A program made the translations under genes and the position numbers. 64,000 nt of DNA from Balanoglossus misakiensis (Eukaryota > Hemichordata), in NCBI GenBank assembly GCA_040954595.2, contig CM082585.2, positions 11,532,001 to 11,596,000 on the forward strand. Reading direction: 5' to 3'. Shown piece by piece: positions 11,181-24,071 of the stretch. How positions within the stretch are numbered: position 1 is the stretch's first letter; each line of letters opens with the position of its first letter. Below the pieces are notes generated by a model, which saw only the letters and a program-made list of their open reading frames with translations, did no database searches and had not been told where the DNA came from.

Positions 11181-14100
11181 GAGGTATGAAAGAGAGACCA
11201 ATATGCTTTTCCTGTGTGTAAAATCTATAAAGGGCCGGTATTGTGTAAAACAAAAGCTCTCCAAGGCAGATGTAAATGTGATAATTTCATTAAGCAGTCC
11301 TGTTTTTCAATGGATCCCATTCAATTGATTTTAATAGGGTATATTTATAATTAACGTACAAATGAGCAGTAGCGGACAAATCTAATAACCCTTTTTCATT
11401 TTAGAATAATTCGTGTTTTGTGTTAGACCATTGTGAGCTGTGCCTTTGATGTATGCTCCTAGGTCTCAAATTTAATCAGGGCAACGGATCGTACACGTAA
11501 CAAATTGAATCGACACAATGCGCCAGAGTGTTGCAGACCCCTGCGTACACAATGTACCAATTTGTGTACGAGCCTCTTAATTAGAATAATGTTAGCTCCG
11601 ACAATAAAAACAAACGGAGCCGGTTTTTCAAACCGCCATAAAAATAACACACTAATGTCGCTATTGTCGCGATCAAAATCACGAGTTGGGATTTTCATTC
11701 GCAAAGTGCGCGTGCCTTTACGAAAATACGAGTCATTTTGAAATCTGACGAAGGTCTGTTTCACAAACCGGTTGAAATCGTCAACGTGAAAGTTTGACTC
11801 AGAGAAAATCACATTTGAAACCAGAACCCCAGATCACAGATTTTATTAATTGGGGCTGTAAAATTCAATAAAGTCTCATATACACAAATATTATGGCCAA
11901 CACTTATAATTAATAACACCAACGTAAAAATTTCGGAGTTGTAAATAGTAAATTATCAATATTATATAAGTCAAATAAAACGCCTTTCGCGAGATCGAAC
12001 GGAAATATTTCATACTTATAAGAGGGCTGTCCTTGCTATTTTCATAATCAAAGACTTGCCGATTAACTCTCCGTTATAAATCGGCGGTGCTGTAAAATGT
12101 GTGTTTGGAAGGAGCGACGGAGTGGTTGAAAGAACCATTCGAAATGTAATGCATCATTTTATCACCTATCTCGTAAAAGTTCAAAGTCCATCGTACTATA
12201 AATCGACAAGCAATTATGAATGTTGACAGATTTAAAAAAAATATATGAAGATTTAAAGTCAATGATAAATTGCGAGCGATCAGATTTAAACACCATGGGT
12301 GTGATTCGCACACAAATTAAAATGAGTTGGTGTGGTTTCAATATCCACTTGTAGATCGTGTCTGCTACGTCTGTGATTGGTAAATTTAATCTTGTGAGCG
12401 AATAATCTCTCGTCGATGCACGGTGTCCTAAACGCAGTTATCTTCGCGACCAGTTGGTTGTCTGTCGTTGTTTTTCTTGTTCTGATTTTAAGCGTGACTT
12501 TTGGACGTAGGAGAACCGCCGTATCCTCAGTTCGGTCGCCTATATATTCATACATTTAAAGGGGGAAAAAACATGTACACTCCCGCAAGTGCTGGACTGT
12601 GGAGTTTTCGCTGTCTCTGAATCAACGCGAAGATGACGGACATTTTGGTGCCATGAACGAAAATCGGGTGTGGGGACTAACCGCTGAGTTTGCTTACAAA
12701 CAAAAAGGGGGAAAATGGGATTATTCGGACACAAAATGTTGTCTTTTCTAGATGCAGCTTGCATCAGTTTTTATATTTTATTTATATATATATATTTTGC
12801 TTTTAAGTAGTCTTTTGTGTGCTTATTTAACAGTGAGTGGGAGAATTCTTAAATGTACACACTTCGAAACGTATAAAAGCATTCATTTAATATAATTGTT
12901 GGATTTTATTCCAAAGCAAAGTAAAGCGTAGCAGACTGAGGTACTGCCCACTCACAGTCCCTCTATGAGGGACTGTGGCCCACTCCAGTTGCCACGTGCA
13001 TCGATGTTGACATATCTCGCTTTATATAATTGAAACTTGGGGTTTTGAATAAACGATGAAAGCGAATTCACAGCAGTTATGCAAGTGTTTAGTTATGTTT
13101 CATATTGCGTAAACTAAAATGATTGAATAATCACGATGCAGTAGTCTGCTGTTGAGTTAAGGGCTCACGGGACAAGGACCTCTGTTTATTCCCCGTGCGG
13201 AAACAGCTTACGACGTCGTCCAAATCGGGAGGGCTAACAAAACGCCCGATTGACACAGATGGTTGTTCATGTACATTGTAGTGTTGACAAAAAGCCCCCA
13301 CGCCCAGTAGCTCGATTTTTGTGTTGCATTTAATCTTCCAAACGCCACTATCAGCTGTCAAAATACCGTCACCGATCAGAAATCACGGAGTAATGAATAA
13401 TTTGAGGAAATTATCTCCTAGATGCGATCGCGATAAAAAAAATCGCCATAGGCGCGCAGTGATGCGTGGGGATGGTGGTTTCGTATGCGGTGTGCGTCGT
13501 ACGATCTTATTAATTGCAGTCGACTCGGTGTACCGGTCGCTGTAATCAGCTGATTAAACAACTTATTTCAAATATTAATTTTGGTGATTGATCGAGATGA
13601 CGGCTACATCAAGACTCGAGGTGTCAGTACCAATTAAACAACGTGCATGCTATCACACTATATTCCTTAATGCCTGATCTGCAGTCAGAACCTGGCTCTT
13701 CACCATATTAATACAATTTTCATTTTCACACTTCAGAGGGCTCCTGTTCCCCAGCCGGAGCCTTTTTTTTCACGCGCAAGGTTCATAAGCATTCACGAAG
13801 GAAGCATTAAGTCCATCCAGGCTGATGTCGGCCGTTTTCACCTGCTGTTACTGAAGGCGCCTGTCAAGTTACAAACCGACGATTTATGACTAGCGATCGT
13901 ACAGGATAAAGATAACGATTTATTCATGAAAAGTAGATAAAATTAACAACTTTTATATTCGAAAACTAGAAAATCAATCGAGTTTTATTTGCCTGTATTG
14001 TGCTCAGATTTTAGTGTTTATGTCTATCCCTTCCGATGTGTTATGATCAAAACGCGTGTGTTTCTCGCTTCTGTGTCCATTTGCGCTCGTCCGCGCTTGG

Positions 14101-14418
14101 TAATACTGACGCGCATCAGTGCCGTCCACGCATCCCAGCACGTCAATCAACAGATTTTGAGAGATGATTGGCACATGTCACTAATTATATTGCAGAGACA
14201 CGGCGGATTTTGTGTGAAATATTTCATCACCCAGACACGGTTGCATTTTTCGGGGTTTGCTTCTCACCGTGCACGTCAGTCAGAGCAATGTGTCATAGCT
14301 ATGCACACAAATATTTTAAAGTACTAGCATTCGTGGTACTTTTGTGAATTCTACATTCATTCAACCATGACATCCACAAATCTTGAGTGTTTCCTCAAGT
14401 AAGTTATAATTATAACCC
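11181..14418. other. Intergenic stretch, no gene seen
   Basis: Only short unrecognised open frames. It includes an 11-bp perfect hairpin at 12953-12977 (cacagtccctc, loop tat, gagggactgtg). Confidence 0.35.
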
Positions 14419-14636
14419 TACACACACACACACACAGACAGACATCGTATGTGTGTATGTATGTATGTATGTATGTATGTATGTATGTATGTATGTATGT
14501 ATGTATGTATGTATGTATGTATGTATGTATGTATACATGTATGTATGTATGTACGTACGTATGTATGTACGTATGTATGTATGTATGTATGTATGTATGT
14601 ATGTATGTATGTATGTATGTATGTATGTATGTATGC
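14419..14636. repeat. (CA)n followed by (TATG)n microsatellite
   Basis: A short CA run (about 14420-14437) is followed by about 190 bp of TATG units from 14449. Variant blocks tatacatg (about 14532) and tacgtacg (about 14550-14575) split it into sub-arrays. The unit is the reverse complement of the 8.8-kb CATA array. Confidence 0.97.
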
Positions 14637-17600
14637 ATAGACCCTAGAACTGACCGTCCAACAGACAGGCGCGCACAATTCACTATAACACCGCCATTCA
14701 CGTCTTTATTACGATGCCAAGGCAAGATGACGATATTCCATCTCAGGAAGAGACAAAAAGAATGTCTTTCTGTTTGAAAGAGGAGCATTCATTTATTGAA
14801 GTTGGTTTGATTGAAGTCAGAATGTATGTGTATTTTTTCTTACTGAGCCTATTTCAAAAGTCTTTGAATGTGAAAGCCTCGTGGAAAATAAGTCAAGTAT
14901 TGAAGCTGAAGAGACCACAATAAGATTTGATTTTTTTCTTTGACCTGCGTGTATAGAGTCTTATGGGCACTGACATCTCGCAAGAAATAATATCATATAT
15001 ATAAATCTGTCTCATTTTGTCGTGTATTCATCCAGGCTTTGAAAATTCGGTCTCCTCTATCTCATTTCGTCTATCTAATAAAATATTGATCAGATTTCCA
15101 TGGTAACTGTGGTGTTATTTCTGAAGACAATCGAACGGTAAAAGCTGTTGCTTCTATTGTTGGGCGACGCGAATGAAAAGTGTGGGTGTAGTGTGTGTTT
15201 GGTGAAAATCCGCGATAGAACTTAATACATTCATTTACATTCCATTCACCGGTACAATTATGACTTTTGTTGGCGACAAGAAGAAAATAGGCCTCCGTAA
15301 TCAGCTTGTTGGCCGTCTTTGTAATCGCATCAATTGTAAACACCATACATCGTAGCCTCTTTTGTCAGTGTTGTGGCGATTAATTTGTATAAATTGAAAC
15401 CGCACAATAGTCTAGCCATTAAGCCGTCTTGCCGTATTGTCCGCTATTGGCAAGATCTTTGTCTAACGGGGTTGGCGAAATCCCATGCTAGTATGGAATA
15501 TACAATCGTTGGCATCTATATTGGTGATTGATAATGGCGCGAAAAAATAGGGAATAGCGGACGGGTTGTCTGATTATAATTGTCGGTCGTCATCTTCTTT
15601 GCTCGCGATGAATGACATGTCAGATCGCGCAGTCTCCAGACGACTCGACTTTTTTGTTGGCTGTGATTTGCCACAATCGGTGCCAATCATGGGGCACATT
15701 ATTTTGTCATTTCTTGTCAGAAGTCCTGACAGGTTACACGTCCAAACGTCGAATGAGTTGTGAAATGACATGAGACGTCGCGTGCTGACCTGTAGGACGT
15801 ACCTGAATACTGGCGATTTTGTTGCCATGGTTTTTTAAGTCTGCTGTCTCACCTGTTGTCCAATGCGCGACACAAAATTTTGATAAAAATTGTCAGCTTA
15901 AACTTTCCAGGAAAAGTAGCATTTTGGTGACTTGTTTACAGCTCATCGTTAATTGGCAAAAAGCTTTTTGGCTTTAAACAAAATCTGCCGTAATACTTCA
16001 ATGCAATATATGTCTTTCTTGAATCTGAACGTGTACATGTAATTCATATATGACAAACGAACGGCATCCAAGCATTCTCAAACCAGAAGAACGCCCCCTA
16101 ACATGCAATGCGGTGTCTACACTGCACTGGTCCTGCAGTAAAGGGTGCTAGGTTGTAGATCCGATATTCGACCTCTTGGTGGCGGTATGAAACGAAAAAC
16201 AACCATGATGATCCATCGACTTGAATGTTGCACTCCACTTCGCCAATTAAGACATTTCGTATGAGACGCTTTTGTTTTGATTTATATTATCGGTCCACCT
16301 TTCAAACACACCGTCAGTATGAGTAACATGGTTTTGTGTGTGGACCAGGGTATTCAGTCTGCGGCACGGTGCTGTTCTGACTTTTATTTTACATTAAACT
16401 GAATAAAAGTGTCCATTAACATAATAGGTAGGATTTTAACAAAATATATCATTAATTTCACTCAGCAGAATAAAACAAAACGGACCAAGAAGGGACCGTG
16501 ACGCACTTTCGTGAATCTGAACCGCGCCCTCTATCGGCAGTACGGGAATTGACCAATGACCCCAACATTTGACCTTTGTTGTGTCAGGTGATTCCCATCT
16601 TGTTTGAGCAACAACACTGCAGCGTTTGGTCGCGAAGATGGACTCTAAATAAAAGATGAAAACGTCTTCAGTCTGAAGGTAAGGAACCACTAGAGTTCCT
16701 AGTGACGTGGAATTAATTTATTTCGTCATTCTGAAGAATAACAGGAAATATTTACATGATGTTTATGTAGTACAGGCTGTACTGGATTTGTTGTGTTCGT
16801 GAGTGGCACGTACGTGGACTGGATTGGTCGTATATTGGCCATCTTTTTCAAGTCACAATATTATCAAACTAACTCAGAATATGAGAGGTACCTGGTCCGT
16901 ATATAGATATAACGGTACATTTATTCATTAAACTACTACTATCTGACCGTTATCAAACTAAGACGTCCTTTGAAATGGACATAGGTAGGCCCTTGTCGAG
17001 TTTCAATATTTGCCTTCTTCAAATCAATGGCGTTGTAGACAACGAGATGAGCATGGGTTCAGGATGGGATGGTGGGTCCATCAGTTGGCTGTCTACCGCT
17101 ATCCCCATGGTGGTGGGGAAAGTCGGTGATAACGATATGCATTCATACACGCTAGACAACACTGACACACTTATTTGTTTAGCTGTTTACGCTTGAGAAA
17201 TAACTGTACTCCGTATTTCCCGTCACAATATTACACGTACACGCCAACAGGGAAGAACAAATAAGAAAAATAAACCACACTGACAAGAGGATTGATAAAT
17301 ATGATAAAACGGACTTTAGTCATCTGTAGTCAGTCTGACCAGCTCCAGTGTCTATGGTCTGACAGAACCTATATTTCTGGCTTCAAATGAATTCTTAGTG
17401 TCACCTGATTTTCAGGTGTGGTCAGTCGCCTTTTACTCATGAGACGCTGAGTAATTTCTGATTGTTGACCTTTCACTCATTTTAATATTACCTGTTCTGC
17501 GTCGGTTCCCCTTCAAGAAAGTTTCTACAAAATTCTCTACCCACCGGACATTCAAACTTTCACCCATATTAAATACAGTATAAACCCCCAACAGATAGGT

Positions 17601-20117
17601 CAGAGCCTAGCTATATTTGACCTTTGACCTCACCATGATTGAATTTATGGTGGTGGCTCTAATCTGTCTCTGGTGAAGTACAATACAAACATACTTTATT
17701 TTGTACTAGATTGCTTGGGTATGACAGTTATTACTGCCAAAATTTATTAATTTACTCAACAAAAATCTATATCAATGAACTGGTGACGAGAGTGATGTCA
17801 AAGTACTTTTGTTGTATGTAGAAAATTCTGCCTTGAAGTCAGAAAATATTTCCATGTAAAGATACTTTTCTACACTACTTGCCGTTACTGATCTAAAATC
17901 CACCCAAAAACTGCATTTCAAAACTAAATGTTAAACATGGTTGAAATTGTTCGAAGTACCTATGACTAAGCAAATAAAATGTTAATGTGTACACCAGATA
18001 TCAATGATATTACATCACGCTTGTCTCAAAGCTGACCCAGGACCAGAGAAGTCCAAAGTTCAGTTGCCAAATTGTCAGTTATTCAGTCAGAGTCTTCGGA
18101 ATTCTATTTTAAGTATTAACATGTCAGGTTTGTAGGTGAAATCTAAAATACCAGTACTAACCCAGTAACAGACATCTGTGGTCATAAAAAAAGAAATATG
18201 ACATTGAATTATTGACATTTTTATGTAACATGTTGGCTGTATGCAGGATGTGACCATAATTTGGGTGACTGGTGTTTGAGCATGTTTCAGTTGGTAGAAC
18301 AAAGAGCTTGAATTGAATTTCCCAAATGAAATTTACAAAAATGTAAAATGAGAAATGTCAAATGATAATTTTATTCCCTTTGAACCGTCAGCACAACAGA
18401 TAAGCACCAATAGGAGAAAAAGCTAGTGTACTTGTGAAGAATTATCACAAAGGACATATATATTGTACAGAATTGAATTGATCTACTTGTGATAAAATTG
18501 GTCGCATCTGCTGCTATTGAAGGCCACACACACACTTAGTGTGCGTTATACACAATATAACATACATATAAAATTATCAGGTTATTTGAGAATATTGAAA
18601 TAAGTCTTATCGTTTACAAAGGTCAGCCACTTTTAAAATAAATCCAGAGACTGCAAAGCATATAAAGAAGAACCTTGACTTTTTCGTTATCTTGTCATCA
18701 CAAAGCTATAAAAGCCCTGATACTATTCAAGTGCTATAGGAACATTAAATCTGTCCGTGAACGTGCAATAATTGAAAGTTTTACCGCATTTATCCGAAAT
18801 TAAAGCGAACGTAGAAGCCCTGTTTGGTTTAGAAATGATATTTCCACACTAGTTGTGAAAATCTACAAATTTTCATCCACAGATTAATAAAAAAATATTG
18901 AATGTGGTTGTTTGCTTATCATGCATTCTGCACTTCCCCCTTGCACTGCTGTTACTCGCATGTGACACTGACACACTGCATTCTTTGGCCTCTACAATGA
19001 ACAAGTATGTACGATCTCTATTCTAGTGGCACGCTGTCTTCGGGCAACTGTTATACGGTGCAAGTCGCCGCCTTGTACCACACTCTAGTGCAAACAATGA
19101 CTCGCAGTTCATCTGCCTGTAGTGACATCTTCCGATTATGATATTATTTATGACCTACAGCTAGAGTCAGAGCAGTCACCGCCCAACTTCATATCCATTT
19201 GCAGATTCTAACAAAGAAGACATTTGTGTCTGATCATTTTCAGCTGCGTTGCCGTCGAAAGTTCCTGACCAGGTTTTCTGGACACGAGCATTGAAGACCA
19301 ACCTTCATGTTGCCCACTTCACTGCACTGCCAGGCTACTGGGAGTTGTTGACCTTTTGGCCTGAGTGTGGCACGCCACTCGGGGCGGTCCACCTATCTTG
19401 TCAAATCCACATTATTTGGCAAAACAAGTGGAGTATTTGCTGGGTTCTCATCCCTTATGATGACATCAACAGATTGGCACTGTATTCTTGGTGGTCACTG
19501 TAACAAGCAAGTGTTCCCTTTCAGCTGAAATAACAAGGTAATGATGTTTTAATATTATCATACTATTATTTAATCTGAATGTTTTGTATTGTCAGTAATG
19601 AAGGGTCTAAGAGTCACAGCCGATATACATGACTGATAAGGTGTTAGTTTTATAGTAACCAGCTTTTTTCGTCACGTCTGTATTTAGAATAAGTACCTTA
19701 GAGTGTGTCCAGATTTTTCTGTGGTAAAATCAAGTATAGTGTTGTGGCTAACATCGTATCACAATGGAAATATCAACGTTCATTTTGTTTTGTGGTAATT
19801 CTGTCGTGGTTCTGATTTGATCCAGATAATATGTTGGTTTTGTGGGTACAGTTTGTACCAATGGGTATTATTGTTTGCTGAATCAAGGCGAGTCCTGACT
19901 GACACGGTATTAACTGACCTGCTGTGGTTCAAATTTCACAGTTATTGCATCGTTGTTTGATGATACGACTTGAAATTTCTGATTTGGATTGTTGTTAATA
20001 CCCTTAGCATCAGACACCCCTACTTTGCCATGTAACAAACTAGAAATGTAGGGTCAAAACATTACTGTACAAGTATGAACATATTCAATCTCTCTCTCTC
20101 TCTGTCTTTACTGGTAG
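14637..20117. other. Intergenic or distal 5' region of the LRR gene
   Basis: No coding exon recognised. Around 19244-19536 there is an acceptor-like tttcag and a donor aacaag|gtaatg that could delimit a 5' untranslated exon of the downstream LRR gene. A TATAAAAG lies at 18707-18714, a perfect DR1 nuclear-receptor site at 17618-17630 and a CTCF-like core at 16523-16541. All are unsupported by transcript evidence. Confidence 0.3.
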
Positions 20118-20128
20118 AATCTTGCAAA

Positions 20129-21511
20129 ATGAGTGTGAGACTGTGGTTGCTATGGTTTCTGTTTCTGCTGTGGCATGTGAAGTCGGCCATTCCACAGATC
20201 AACAAGAACTGTCCGAAACTTTGCAACTGTTACAAAACAACCATCAACTGTGAAAAGGGACTACAAGCATTTCCCAGCACTATTCCGCCAACATTTCACA
20301 GTATGTATTTTCGGAATAACAAAGTTCCTGAGATGTCTAAGGATACATTCAGCGGTCTGGGCTATTATAAACTACAGGAGTTGCACCTGGCATATGATGA
20401 AATGCAAGTAATTTCACCAGATGCTTTCAGAGGGCTGGCTGAGCTTCAATACCTAACTATTCAGAACAATAAACTGTTTAAAGTCTATCAGAGTACCTTT
20501 TTGGGTCTGGAAAAAGTGCATACCATGGATATGCAACACAACCAAATTATTGAATTTGAGCCAGGCTCTTTCAAAGGAATGAAAAGCTTAGACTCGTTGG
20601 ATCTCAGCAACAATGACATCATCCGGCTAGACAACGGTTTGTTCTACGATGTGCCGTCCTTGCAGAAACTGAACCTGGACAATAATAAAATCGAAGCCAT
20701 CAGTGCTGGTGTGTTCGCCGATGTTACAACGTTGACAAACCTGATCCTTCAGAACAATCTGCTGACGGAATTGCCGTGGAACGTCTTTTATGGACTGACT
20801 GAACTGGATGAACTGAACCTAAGCAACAACCGGATCACAAGCATCGAGCGCACAATGTTCCGAGATTTGCTGAACCTCAAACAATTGGATCTGAGCCACA
20901 ACAGATTGGAAAGGTTTTCAGGGGACACGTTTGTGACCGTCCCTATGCTACAGTCACTTCAGCTGCACGACAACAGCATCCAAGTTCTGCAGCCAACAAT
21001 TTTCGAACATTGCCAGGGCCTGGTGAAACTCACCTTGCATGACAACGATCTGCATACCCTTCACCCAAAGGTGTTCCACGGAATGAAGAATTTGGCAGAA
21101 CTAGATTTCCATGGGAATTCGTGGACGTGCGATTGTACAATGCTTCCGTTGAAGGTCTGGTTTGAAGAGGCGGGAAAAGCGGTTCAGATCGATGAATCCA
21201 ACACCGTATACTGCAAGAGAACCCCGTCGCACATTCTGGAAAACCTGACAAAGTTGGAGGACATTGCCAACACCTGGTTGTGCAGTGACCCGGCTGAAAT
21301 TCACGTTGAAGGCGACGGAACTGTTCAACTCGCAAAAACATGTGTGTTGTGTGTCAGCCCTGTGGTGTATATTCTGACGATTGTTATTGTATTAACAGGG
21401 TGCATTATCTCATTGAAGATCAAGGTGTGTCGACAACGGAGACGAAAACGCCAACAGAAGCAGGTTTTTGCCCTCAGAGACAAAGACACCATGATCAAGT
21501 CCCGCATATGA
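20129..21511 (+). CDS. Extracellular leucine-rich-repeat single-pass membrane protein
   Basis: The coding region is one exon of about 460 residues. An acceptor after a TCTC tract (ctggtag, ending 20117) puts the start at the ATG at 20129, giving a signal peptide MSVRLWLLWFLFLLWHVKSA. An earlier in-frame ATG at 20075 lies upstream of that acceptor. Order of parts: LRRNT with CPKLCNC and a later C; about eleven 24-residue LRRs (LxxLxLxxNxI); LRRCT beginning WTCDC and closing at WLC; a transmembrane helix around VVYILTIVIVLTGCII; and a short, very basic tail (RQRRRKRQQKQ) ending KSRI, which fits a class I PDZ ligand. The architecture resembles LRRC15- or chondroadherin-type LRR receptors, implying cell-surface binding or adhesion. 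The ligand is unknown, and orthology to a named gene cannot be claimed. Confidence 0.9.
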   Translation: MSVRLWLLWFLFLLWHVKSAIPQINKNCPKLCNCYKTTINCEKGLQAFPSTIPPTFHSMYFRNNKVPEMSKDTFSGLGYYKLQELHLAYDEMQVISPDAFRGLAELQYLTIQNNKLFKVYQSTFLGLEKVHTMDMQHNQIIEFEPGSFKGMKSLDSLDLSNNDIIRLDNGLFYDVPSLQKLNLDNNKIEAISAGVFADVTTLTNLILQNNLLTELPWNVFYGLTELDELNLSNNRITSIERTMFRDLLNLKQLDLSHNRLERFSGDTFVTVPMLQSLQLHDNSIQVLQPTIFEHCQGLVKLTLHDNDLHTLHPKVFHGMKNLAELDFHGNSWTCDCTMLPLKVWFEEAGKAVQIDESNTVYCKRTPSHILENLTKLEDIANTWLCSDPAEIHVEGDGTVQLAKTCVLCVSPVVYILTIVIVLTGCIISLKIKVCRQRRRKRQQKQVFALRDKDTMIKSRI

Positions 21512-24071
21512 ATGAAAGATACAGTTAACTTCATCATAATGTAGAATTGTTGCAAACTCGAGTCTGATTCTCAGACGTGCTTTGCGAGATTTCCTTTTTT
21601 GTCTCGAGCAAATTTGACCTTTTGCATGCTGAATCTGTCTTTATGTATTTTTTGGTTTTTAGTGAAATTCTGTCATGGACTTCAGCCTTCTTCAGAATTT
21701 TTGGGGTTTACATGTTTGTAAATCACCATGGTGTACTGTCATCACAGCCATGTCAAGATGGGTTTTCTCCCAAATTCTCACAGCCAGGTCTGACTTCCCT
21801 GTTTCGTACACCATGGACTAAACTATAATGATGAACTTTGATTTCTCAGTTATCTATTTTTTGTCACCTAGGGTTAGACGTCTAAACATTGAAGTGTGAA
21901 GGTTGGTCTAACAGAAACTAGTTCCCTTCAGATCAGTTGAGTCAGCTGAGGGCTAACTCAAAGCCAGCACAGGGTTAGTCAGTGTGGCACCCCAATGTCA
22001 CAACTCATTAGCATACAGATATTTACATAAAAGCCCAGACTACACCTGGCCACATTAACAGTAGCATCTACTACAAAAACAATAGTTTCAATTAGCTGCT
22101 AACTCTGGGCGAACTCATTCTTTAGGGTAGTGTCAACAAATCAGGGAACTCTTGATCTGTTCTGTAAATTTTTGGTGTTTTTTTGCCTTTATGATTTTAC
22201 TTTTTAGAAGCTGTGTTGCATGACATTTGAAGTCACCATGGGAACTTTAGTGTTTTTTTTTATATTTCATCACTGTCTTGTTTGTTTGTTTTCATCCGTA
22301 AATTTACACCCAAAACTTGCATGTTTTGGTAAAGTATTACTCTCAGGGGGCGTTGTCATGACAATAGATTGGATGCAGGGATGGAGAGTTTGTTTTTGCA
22401 GTATACATGTATTTGTGTTTTCAACTTACCAGCAGGTTTTGTCAGGTACATTATATGGGAGGTGTCGGATGAATTGTTCACCATTGTCAACATTACATTT
22501 TTGGGGCGATTTTTTTCGCAACATCCTCAGGGGCTAAACACCTTACATTTCATTAACATCTCATTTTCATGCCACCTGACCAGAGTGGAATCGCCCACCA
22601 ATATTCTGTCAAAGGGAGAGAGTCTTTCCTGTTGATGTCATCCTGGATGGAACACTGGATATATTGTCTATGCGTGCAAAACATCTATCATAACATATAC
22701 AATGTAGTACACATTCTCTGATCACCAGTCACATTCAAGAACATGACCATATGATGGATCTAAACTTTGTATCTCATCACAACTGTCCAAACATACAGTT
22801 TACCCACAGAATGTCAAGGTTACATGTACTTTGGCCATGTTAGCCTCAAATCGTCACTGTGTTTATATAGTTTCTTGAGCTGTTTACCACGAAACGAGGT
22901 GGCTGCTGGTTGCTTGGCAAGAATGAGTAGACATTGGTCGGTATAGTGGTACATTTATACCTGCAAATACATGTACATTTGTTGACCTTTTGAACCTTGA
23001 CCCCGTGGTGACCTATGATAAGATGTAGGGACTTACCCTAAAGGCATTTTAGGGGTCACCATGTTGATGTTTATGGTACATACATAAAAAAAAATTATTG
23101 AATGAAGGGAGTGGGGCCTTCAATTATTTTTGACGTTGACTGATGCTGTTAAGGGTGTGAATTTTCCTTTTACAAAATAAGTAATGAGATAAATCATTGA
23201 TTTTTGTGAATAGATCAAATGGTTGGCTTTTTAAGTTCATGCGTAGTAATTACTAACTTGGGGATCACAAAATGACCCTCCCTGGTTTCTGTTGTCAGTG
23301 ATCTGTAGTTATGAAGGTTTCATTTTAAAACTTCATTCTTTCCTATTTTTTCCTAAGATAAAAACAATGTGTATTAATATTCCAGCAAGGAGAGTATTTT
23401 TACTGTAAAGATTATGCCTTCACAGAAATAAAGATTTATCTATGTATTTCAGAGCATTTTTAGAATGCCGTTTCATTTTGACACAGGACTATTGCTTGTT
23501 GTAATATTGAGTGTTACAACCATGACACAAAAAATTCAGTTGGACAGTTTATTTTATTTACACAAACTCAGTAAGCAAAGTATATTTTTATATGTGAAAT
23601 CTACAAAACACATGTTCTGACTGATGTAGTGTTAAGACTCAAATTGATGTGAACTGCAAATGAAACACTTTCTTGAAATAGGTCCAGTGGATGGAATTTT
23701 GAAAATGGCAATACACTCAAAATGCTTGTGAACAGGTAAGCTATCAATTATTTTTGTTTGTTATACCCGGTAATGCCACTACCTTCACATCCATTGTAAC
23801 AAATCCAATGAACATAGACTTTTCTTGTTTCTGGTCTCTGTTAATTTCAACAGCTTTTTCGCTCGCACTCAAAGGGAAATCTGAACATGTCAGATTGATC
23901 TTCTCGCACTGTAAATTTGCCATGCATATACAAAAGAAATGGAATCAGTAACTCTAATTTTACTGATCTCATAAATTTACAATAATTACAATATTGTACA
24001 TAGAAAGATATCTTACACACAAGTGGTTTAGAAGAAGTGAAAAATGAGTTTTTGAGAAAAAAAGAAGATGG
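21512..24071. other. Facing 3' untranslated regions of the LRR gene and CCDC39
   Basis: No coding exon. A plus-strand AATAAA at 23427-23432 would give the LRR gene a 3' UTR of about 1.9 kb. A minus-strand AATAAA (TTTATT at 23548-23553) could serve CCDC39, so the two genes end tail to tail with signals about 120 bp apart. Confidence 0.4.
23427..23432 (+). promoter_or_regulatory. Poly(A) signal, probably of the LRR gene
   Basis: AATAAA in AT-rich DNA 1.9 kb after the LRR stop codon, upstream of the facing CCDC39 signal. Assignment is by position only. Confidence 0.4.

Noticed and set aside
14357-14788. 143-residue and shorter open frames over the TATG array
   Set aside because: Low-complexity translation of a 4-bp repeat; same artefact as at 8.8 kb.
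19249-19503. 84-residue open frame upstream of the LRR gene
   Set aside because: No homology. It sits in a possible 5' untranslated exon, so at most an upstream ORF.
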